A stretch of DNA of 64,000 nucleotides from NCBI RefSeq assembly GCF_004342605.1, contig NZ_SLZL01000010.1, positions 124,001-188,000 of the forward strand, written 5' to 3'. Made by a program: the position numbers and the translations under genes. Positions 59,022 to 64,000 of this stretch are shown here, one piece after another. Numbering within the stretch: the stretch's first letter is position 1; each line of letters begins with the position of its first letter. Source of the stretch: Caulobacter sp. BK020. Lineage in GTDB: Bacteria; Pseudomonadota; Alphaproteobacteria; Caulobacterales; Caulobacteraceae. The notes beneath the pieces are model-generated. The model saw nothing but the letters and a program-made list of their open reading frames with translations. It was not told the origin of the DNA and did not search any database.

Positions 59022-59507
59022 ATGGCCCATCACGCCGCGTGCGATCACGACCACCACAACCACGGCGTCGCCGGTTCCGCCCTCGCGGCCGAGCTGGACG
59101 CCGCCGAGGCGCGCTGCGGCGCCGTCGACCAGCGCCTGACCGCCCCGCGCCGCCGGGTGCTGGAACTGCTGCTGCAGGCGGGCCAGCCGGTGAAGGCCTA
59201 CGACCTGATCGCCAGCTTCGCTGTCGACGGTCCCCCCGCCAAGCCGCCCACCATCTACCGGGCCCTGGACTTCCTGGAGAAGCAGGGCTTCGCCCACCGG
59301 ATCGAGAGCCTCAACGCCTATGTCGCCTGCCGCAAGGAGGCCGACGGCCACGCCGCCGCCTTCCTGATCTGCGACTGCTGCGGCGCTACCCGCGAGATCG
59401 AGCCCAAGGCCAGCGCCGAGATCATCGCCGCCGGCGCCGCCGCCGGCTATGCCCTGACCGGCGTGACCATCGAGGCCCACGGGCTGTGCGCGGATTGCAA
59501 GGGGTGA
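59022..59507 (+). CDS. zur: Fur-family regulator, Zur-like
   Basis: 161 residues. N-terminal His-rich stretch (MAHHAACDHDHHNHG). The winged helix then follows: RLTAPRRRVLELLLQAGQPVKAYDLIASF and KPPTIYRALDFLEKQGFAHRIESLNAYVAC. The C-terminal dimerisation domain contains two Cys pairs, LICDCCGATREI and HGLCADCKG, of the structural zinc site. Composition and Cys spacing resemble Zur (zinc) more than Fur. It probably represses zinc uptake genes, none of which is in this window. An upstream TTG at 59016 is a less likely start than the ATG at 59022. Confidence 0.85.
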   Translation: MAHHAACDHDHHNHGVAGSALAAELDAAEARCGAVDQRLTAPRRRVLELLLQAGQPVKAYDLIASFAVDGPPAKPPTIYRALDFLEKQGFAHRIESLNAYVACRKEADGHAAAFLICDCCGATREIEPKASAEIIAAGAAAGYALTGVTIEAHGLCADCKG

Positions 59508-59544
59508 CGCGGGCGCGTTGAGCGGCGGACGGAAGACATTTGCT

Positions 59545-59677
59545 CCCTCTCCCAAAGGGAGAGGGTTGGGGAGAGGGGTTACCGCGTCGGACGGAGCGCC
59601 GGCACGCCGTCCAGCCTCGTAACCCCTCTCCCTCCCATCGCTTCGCGACGGGCCCCTCCCTCTCCCAAGGGAGAGGG
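59545..59677. repeat. 133-bp nested inverted-repeat element, family D
   Basis: Outer parts are two small palindromes, CCCTCTCCC..GGGAGAGGG, at 59545-59565 and 59658-59677. Inside, AGAGGGGTTAC (59572-59582) pairs with GTAACCCCTCT (59619-59629). The centre includes GGACGGAGCGCCGGCACGCCGTCC. Non-coding, between the Zur-like and thioesterase genes. Confidence 0.8.
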
Positions 59678-59756
59678 TGAACCAAAGGCTCGATTGCGGA
59701 ATCTCGACAAACCCCGCTAGACTCGAACATCCGTTCACCCGCACCGAGACGACGCC

Positions 59757-60707
59757 ATGACGACCGAACAGGCCGCCTTACCCGGCGTCGAGATCTGGCG
59801 CGGCGGGGTCAACACCTGGGACTGCGACGAGATGGGGCACATGAACGTGCGCTTCTATGTCGCCCGGGCCATGGAGGGGCTGGCCGGGCTGGCGGCCGAG
59901 CTGGGCCTGCCGCACGCCTTCTCGCCCTGGGCCAACGCCACCCTGATGGTCCGCGAGCAGCACATCCGCTTCCTGCGCGAGGCCCATGCCGGGGCGGCGC
60001 TGCACATGCTGGGCGGGGTGATCGCGATTTCCGAGACCGAGGCCCGGGTGCTGCAGCTGCTGGTCCACACCGCCACCGGCCAGCTGGCGGCCACCTTCCA
60101 GACGACGATCGCCCACGTCACCCCGCGCGAGGGCGAGGCCTTTGCCTGGCCGCGCATCGTCCACGAGCGGGCGGCGGCGCTGAAGGTCGAGCCGCCGGAG
60201 CAGGCCCAGGCCCGCAGCCTCGACCTGTCGCCCTTTACCCCGACCGCCAGCCTGGCCCGCGCCGAGGCCCTGAACCTCAAGCGCATCGGCCTGGGCGCCC
60301 TGTCGCCGGCCGATTGCGACGTGTTCGGACGAATGCGCGCCGAGTACTTCATCGGCCGGGTCTCGGACGGCATCGGAGCCTTCATCGGTCCGTTCCGCGA
60401 CATCGTGGTCGGCCACGCCGAGCCTCGGCCGGCCCGGGTCGGAGGGGCGGTTCTGGAGTACCGCCTGGCTCAGCTGGCCTGGCCCCGGGCCGGCGACCGG
60501 GTCGAGGTGCGCTCCGGCCTGGTCGGGACCCAGGGCTCGGCGATGCACGTGGCGCACTGGCTGCTGGACCCGACCACCGGCCAGCCCTGGGGCACGTCGG
60601 AAGCCGTGGCGGTCACCTTCGACCTCGACGCCCGCAAGGTGGCGCCGATCAGCGACGCGGCGCGGGCCGAGCTGATGACCCACGCGGTGGCGGGGCTGGC
60701 GCTGTAG
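59757..60707 (+). CDS. Thioesterase-family protein with two hotdog domains
   Basis: 316 residues. The N-terminal hotdog domain has VNTWDCDEMGHMNVRFYVARAMEGL, resembling the acidic-His active site of 4-hydroxybenzoyl-CoA-type thioesterases (DxxGHxN). The second half, from about 165, repeats the fold with a similar DCDVFGRMRAEYF, where the His of the first motif is not seen. The C-terminal strand has SAMHVAHWLLD. It probably hydrolyses an acyl-CoA thioester in the cytoplasm. Substrate unknown. Not obviously in an operon. Confidence 0.82.
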   Translation: MTTEQAALPGVEIWRGGVNTWDCDEMGHMNVRFYVARAMEGLAGLAAELGLPHAFSPWANATLMVREQHIRFLREAHAGAALHMLGGVIAISETEARVLQLLVHTATGQLAATFQTTIAHVTPREGEAFAWPRIVHERAAALKVEPPEQAQARSLDLSPFTPTASLARAEALNLKRIGLGALSPADCDVFGRMRAEYFIGRVSDGIGAFIGPFRDIVVGHAEPRPARVGGAVLEYRLAQLAWPRAGDRVEVRSGLVGTQGSAMHVAHWLLDPTTGQPWGTSEAVAVTFDLDARKVAPISDAARAELMTHAVAGLAL

Positions 60708-60774
60708 GCCGAACAAGGATCAGGCGCAGCGCGCGGTCCTTGTCCTTCGCGCCCAGGTCGGATGACGATAGGCC

Positions 60775-61683
60775 CTAGCCCGCCGCCATCTCGAAGATCG
60801 CCTCGCGCGCCAGGTCGGGACGCTCCATCGGCAGGAAGTGGCTGGCGCCGGTCACCGTCTCGACGCGGATCGACGGATGGCGGCGCATCACGCCCGCGCC
60901 GTCGCCGACGTGGCAGGTCGAGCCCTTCTCGGCCTTGAGCACCCGCGCCGGGCAGCGGATGCGGCCCATGGCCCGCCAGGGATCATGGGCCTGGGCGGCG
61001 TAGTTGGAGGCCTCCCAGGCCGGCGCGCAGGCCAGCTCGACCTTGCCGTCGTCGCGATCCTTGAAGCCGCCGCCGACATAGTCGGCCAGCATGGTCTCGG
61101 GCCAGGTCCTGAACGCCCCACGGCCGCGATAGGCGGCGAAGGCGGCCTCGCGGTTGTCGAACACCGCCCGGCGGCGCAGCGCGCCCTGCACCAGCGGCAG
61201 ATGCCGCCACAGGGCGCCGGACGTCCAGGGCATGTGGGCGTAGAAGGCCAGGATCCGCGGCATGATCACCGGGTCGAGCAGGACCAGGCCGCGCACCTTT
61301 TCCGCCGCCGCGGCGGCGGCCAGCAGGCTGACTGTGCCGCCCATCGAATGGCCGGCCAGCACCACGGCCCCCTGGTCCAGCACGGCCAGCAGGGCCAGCA
61401 GATCGTCGCGCAGGTCCAGCCAGTTCCGGCGATGGTCCGGATCGGCCGCCAGGCGGCTGGAGCCGTGGCCGCGCTGGTCGACCGCCAGGATCCGCAGGCC
61501 GGCCGACAGCGGGGCCAGCAGGGCGCGGTAGGTCTGGCCGTTGAAGCCGTTGGCGTGGACGAAGACCACGTCCACCGGCCGGTCGGCGGGGCCGAACTCC
61601 AGCACCGCCATCTCGCCGGCCCCGGCGCGGCTGGCGATCGGGATGAAGCGTCGGCGAGGTTCCCGGAAGACGGCCGCGTCCAT
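60775..61683 (-). CDS. Alpha/beta-hydrolase fold protein
   Basis: 302 residues. The fold's landmarks are VVFVHANGFNGQTYRALLAPL (oxyanion loop), LAVDQRGHGSS, and the nucleophile elbow LAGHSMGGTVSLLAA, with Ser expected as catalytic residue; a C-terminal His in TGASHFLPMERPDL completes the triad. A lid region lies at about 150-210. Start at 61683 (MDAAVFREPRRRF) is preferred over a longer frame to 61776. Probably an esterase or similar hydrolase; no substrate evidence. Confidence 0.88.
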   Translation of the reverse strand: MDAAVFREPRRRFIPIASRAGAGEMAVLEFGPADRPVDVVFVHANGFNGQTYRALLAPLSAGLRILAVDQRGHGSSRLAADPDHRRNWLDLRDDLLALLAVLDQGAVVLAGHSMGGTVSLLAAAAAAEKVRGLVLLDPVIMPRILAFYAHMPWTSGALWRHLPLVQGALRRRAVFDNREAAFAAYRGRGAFRTWPETMLADYVGGGFKDRDDGKVELACAPAWEASNYAAQAHDPWRAMGRIRCPARVLKAEKGSTCHVGDGAGVMRRHPSIRVETVTGASHFLPMERPDLAREAIFEMAAG

Positions 61684-61778
61684 GGCGGAAGGGCTCCTGT
61701 TGCGGCGGCTGGTTCCTAGGTTAGGCCCGCGGGGCGACCTCGTCCATGGAGGGCCGACGAAACCGGCATGGGCCATGC

Positions 61779-61897
61779 CCTTGCCCCCACCTGGCCGCTG
61801 CGCGGCCTGTCCGCCCCCACAGGGGGCGGAGCCTTCACCGCGCGGCTCTTCCCCCTATGGGGGAAGACGACCGCGCAGCGGTCCGTAGGGGGCAAGG
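61779..61897. repeat. 119-bp nested inverted-repeat element, family E
   Basis: Outer arms CCTTGCCCCC (61779-61788) and GGGGGCAAGG (61888-61897), inner arms CCGCTGCGCGG (61795-61805) and CCGCGCAGCGG (61871-61881), plus two internal small hairpins, TCCGCCCCC-AC-AGGGGGCGGA at 61811-61831 and CTTCCCCCTATGGGGGAAG at 61848-61866. It ends 14 bp after the stop of the following gene's 3' end on the minus strand. Confidence 0.85.
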
Positions 61898-61910
61898 AAT
61901 CAGCCCCCGA

Positions 61911-62702
61911 TCAGGCCGCCGTCAGCCGCCACTCGCCGCGGTCGTCCTTGCAGGCGCTGTAGCGCTCGGTGGTCGGGCGGTCGCCCCGGGTGCTGATCGA
62001 GGCGTTGATGATCCGGCAGCTGGGCTCGGGGCCGTAGCCGCTCTGGTTCAGCAGCGCGGCCGAGACATAGCCGACGCCGTAGCCGTCACGTCCCACCAGC
62101 AGCCAGTTGCTGCCCGGCGCCCCGCCCAGCACCTCGACCCGCTGGCCGGCCGACAGCTTGCCGACCACCTTGCCGGTGGTCGAGGGGCTGGAGCGCAGGT
62201 TGGCGGTCCCGCGGGCGGTGTAGTCGCCGCCGACCGCGTCGTAGCTGCGCAGCACCAGGACGCCGCGCTCGAAGCGCAGGGTGTCGCCGCTGATCGGCGG
62301 GCCGTAGGACGAGGACACCACGTCGATGCGGCCCGAGGCGCCGGTGCGCGAATTGCTCCAGCTCTCCGAGCGACCGCTGTCCAGGGCGCGCTTGGTGGCC
62401 TGCTGGGCCATGGCCTGGTCGGTCGACTGCATCCGGCAGCCGATATAGGCCCCGGCCGCCGCGCCGGCCGCCGCGCCCAGCACCGTGCCCAGGGTCTTTT
62501 CGTTCTTGCTGACCGCACGGCCGACCAGGGCCCCGGCGGCGGCGCCGATCAGGGCCCCGCCCTCCTGCTTCTTGCCCGAGCCTTCGCAGCCGAACAGGCC
62601 GCTGATCCCCCGCGACTGGGCCGCGGCCGGCGGCGGCGCGGCGACCAGCGAGGCGAGGACGGCGCCGACGCCGAGCGTGGCGGCGAACGAGTGTTTGGCC
62701 AT
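61911..62702 (-). CDS. Exported glycine-zipper protein with SH3-like domain
   Basis: 263 residues. Signal peptide of about 28 residues (MAKHSFAATLGVGAVLASLVAAPPPAAAQ). A glycine-zipper double span follows (GALIGAAAGALVGRAV and GTVLGAAAGAAAGAYIG, about 49-90), like the 17-kDa surface-antigen type. Then a bacterial SH3 domain (about 155-215: NLRSSPSTTGKVVGKLSAGQRVEVLG and GYVSAALLN). Cys residues near 39 and 91 could pair. It is probably a periplasmic or outer-membrane protein binding peptidoglycan. AGGAGA precedes the ATG at 62702. Confidence 0.87.
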   Translation of the reverse strand: MAKHSFAATLGVGAVLASLVAAPPPAAAQSRGISGLFGCEGSGKKQEGGALIGAAAGALVGRAVSKNEKTLGTVLGAAAGAAAGAYIGCRMQSTDQAMAQQATKRALDSGRSESWSNSRTGASGRIDVVSSSYGPPISGDTLRFERGVLVLRSYDAVGGDYTARGTANLRSSPSTTGKVVGKLSAGQRVEVLGGAPGSNWLLVGRDGYGVGYVSAALLNQSGYGPEPSCRIINASISTRGDRPTTERYSACKDDRGEWRLTAA

Positions 62703-62798
62703 GGGGAAGGTCTCCTTTGGAAAGCGGCGGGCCCTCGACGGAAGGCCCGTTGGCGCCCGACGCCCCCGTGATACAAACTGATCAACGATAAGGGAGAA

Positions 62799-63674
62799 AT
62801 GAGCGTGCCGGACAAGCCAGACTATAGCTGCTTCGATGTCGAGATCGAGACAGGCGTGGCGCATCTGCGCCTGAAACGCCCCGAGGCCCTCAACACCATG
62901 ACCCGGGCGTTCTGGAACGAGCTGCCGGCCATCATCCGCGACATCGACGACAACGCCCGCGCCCGCTGCATCGTCATCTCCTCGACCGGCAAGCATTTCT
63001 GCGCCGGCATGGACCTGTCGGTGTTCACCGACGGCGAGGGCGTGACCAATCTTGTCAATGGGGGCGGCGAGCCCGCCGACCGCTTCGTGGCCGCCGAGAG
63101 CTTCCGCCGGCATGTGCACCACCTGCAGGGCACGTTCAGCTGCCTGGACGAGGCGCGGATGCCGGTGATCGCCGCCATCCAGGGCGGCTGCATCGGCGGG
63201 GCAGTCGACTTCACCAGCGCCTGCGACATCCGCTACGCCAGCGCCGACGCCTTCTTCACGATCCACGAGATCAATATCGGCATGACCGCCGACGTCGGCA
63301 CCTTCCCGCGCCTGTGCAAGCTGATCCCCGAGGGCTGGGTGCGGGAGCTGGCCTACACCGGCCGGCGGCTTCCGGCCGCTCGGGCGCGTGACATCGGCCT
63401 GGTCAACGAGGTGCTGCCCACCCACGAGGAGGTCGTCGCCCACGCCCTGGCCACCGCCCGCGAGATCGCCAGCAAGTCGCCCCTGGCCGTGGCCGGCAGC
63501 AAGGTGATGATCAACTACGCCCGCGACCATTCGATCCGGGACGGGCTGGACTACATCGCCACCTGGCAGACCGGCATGTTCTCGCCGCCGCACATGCTGG
63601 AAGCCTTCCAGGCCAAGGCCCAGAACCGCGAGCCGGTCTATCCGGACCTCGTGCCGGTCAGGAAGCGGATGTAG
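62799..63674 (+). CDS. Dienoyl-CoA isomerase-like crotonase family protein
   Basis: 291 residues. It is a crotonase-fold protein with an oxyanion hole (TGKHFCAGMDL) and GGCIGGAVDFTSACDIRYAS. All three acidic residues of delta3,5-delta2,4-dienoyl-CoA isomerases are in place: D137 (GAVD), E157 (HEINIG) and D165 (TADVGT). This sets it apart from a plain enoyl-CoA hydratase. The likely role is shifting double bonds of unsaturated fatty acyl-CoA during beta-oxidation. Monocistronic as far as seen. Confidence 0.88.
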   Translation: MSVPDKPDYSCFDVEIETGVAHLRLKRPEALNTMTRAFWNELPAIIRDIDDNARARCIVISSTGKHFCAGMDLSVFTDGEGVTNLVNGGGEPADRFVAAESFRRHVHHLQGTFSCLDEARMPVIAAIQGGCIGGAVDFTSACDIRYASADAFFTIHEINIGMTADVGTFPRLCKLIPEGWVRELAYTGRRLPAARARDIGLVNEVLPTHEEVVAHALATAREIASKSPLAVAGSKVMINYARDHSIRDGLDYIATWQTGMFSPPHMLEAFQAKAQNREPVYPDLVPVRKRM

Positions 63675-63771
63675 GGGGCTGGGGGGCGGCTTCGGGTCAC
63701 TGCCAGATGCTGGGCCGCCTCCAAAACGCGACCTTCGCCAGCGATACCGTCCGGCGGGGAGGCTGCATCCG

Positions 63772-64000
63772 CTATCGAAAGGCCGACAGGTCCGGGAGCG
63801 GATGGGCCTGGAGTTCGGCGTCGTCGCCGATCGCCCGTATGGACGCGTTGGATCCATCGAACGCCGGCCACGCCGGCAGCCCCTGGCCCGCCGGGCTTCC
63901 AGTTCGCGCGAACTGGATCACGGTGTCGGCCAATTGGTTCGCCAGCCGCCGATCTTCCGCGGTCCAGGCCCGCGGGTCCACGGCGAGATTGTCGAGCAGG
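63772..64000 (-). CDS. Carboxylesterase type B, C-terminal part only
   Basis: Only about the last 75 residues are in the window; the rest lies beyond the right edge. The visible end reads PRAWTAEDRRLANQLADTVIQFARTGSPAGQGLPAWPAFDGSN, which matches the C-terminal helix and the FARTGSP/LPAWPAFD signature of the carboxylesterase/cholinesterase family. The active site is outside the window, so nothing can be said about the catalytic residues. Confidence 0.8.
   Translation of the reverse strand, partial: LLDNLAVDPRAWTAEDRRLANQLADTVIQFARTGSPAGQGLPAWPAFDGSNASIRAIGDDAELQAHPLPDLSAFR

Noticed and set aside
33996-61897. Insertion sequences with a transposase
   Set aside because: All repeat elements are under 135 bp and no transposase or integrase frame is present anywhere in the window.
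1-64000. tRNA and rRNA genes
   Set aside because: No cloverleaf-like TTCAANNC segment with acceptor stems and no rRNA-conserved sequence was recognised on either strand by eye. A tRNA search program would be the decisive check.

Overview
The window is a GC-rich (about 70%), densely coded chromosomal segment that looks like Caulobacter or a close relative in the Caulobacterales. The reasons are the large TonB-dependent receptors, a GlcNAc phosphotransferase locus of alphaproteobacterial layout, a complete cheA-W-R-B-Y-D cluster with additional small proteins, a Trp-halogenase-like gene beside receptor and sugar genes, and an ornithine decarboxylase plus a deoxyhypusine-synthase-like protein. 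This assignment is inferred from gene content and codon style; no database comparison was made.

Layout. (1) 1-19.4 kb: a chitin/GlcNAc utilisation locus. A minus-strand operon runs TonB receptor, terminator, GH20 hexosaminidase, IIA-HPr-EI fusion (NagF), PTS IIC-IIB-IIB (NagE), flavin-dependent halogenase and DUF6445 protein. A divergent plus-strand operon encodes a GntR regulator, a SIS-type GlcN-6-P deaminase and NagA. A second TonB receptor converges on nagA and carries LacI-type operators in its promoter. Together they describe import of GlcNAc oligomers across the outer membrane, trimming, PTS uptake with phosphorylation, deacetylation and deamination. A Tat-exported alpha/beta hydrolase is cut by the left edge. 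(2) 19.5-29.3 kb: a tightly coupled minus-strand chemotaxis operon, mcp-STAS-cheY-cheA-cheW-cheR-cheB-cheY-cheD-small protein-pseudo-receiver-small protein, mostly joined by 1-4 base start/stop overlaps. (3) 29.3-48.4 kb: mixed metabolism and housekeeping: a solitary TonB-C-like secreted protein, acyl-CoA dehydrogenase, amino-acid permease, Lrp/AsnC and TetR regulators, metallophosphatase plus glycosyltransferase, PhyH oxygenase, enoyl-CoA hydratase, crotonyl-CoA carboxylase/reductase, an HscC-type Hsp70 with a membrane J-like partner, an SDR and an M20 peptidase. A visibly lower-GC gene at 35 kb resembling uracil-DNA glycosylases is the best candidate for acquired DNA. (4) 48.4-55.3 kb: CorC-like protein, then PstS with a phosphate-type porin behind a Pho box, and phnCDE phosphonate/phosphite uptake. 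(5) 55.5-64 kb: a polyamine pair (ornithine decarboxylase, DHS-like homospermidine synthase candidate), a PAP2 phosphatase lipoprotein, a Fur/Zur regulator, a thioesterase, a hydrolase, a glycine-zipper/SH3 protein, a dienoyl-CoA-isomerase-like protein, and a carboxylesterase cut by the right edge.

A second layer is a set of intergenic inverted-repeat elements. At least two families recur within the window: a roughly 128-bp element at three sites (once inverted) and a 105-112-bp element at two sites, one of them inside the phnDE junction. Other long palindromes occur as single copies. No transposase, tRNA, rRNA or CRISPR array was seen.
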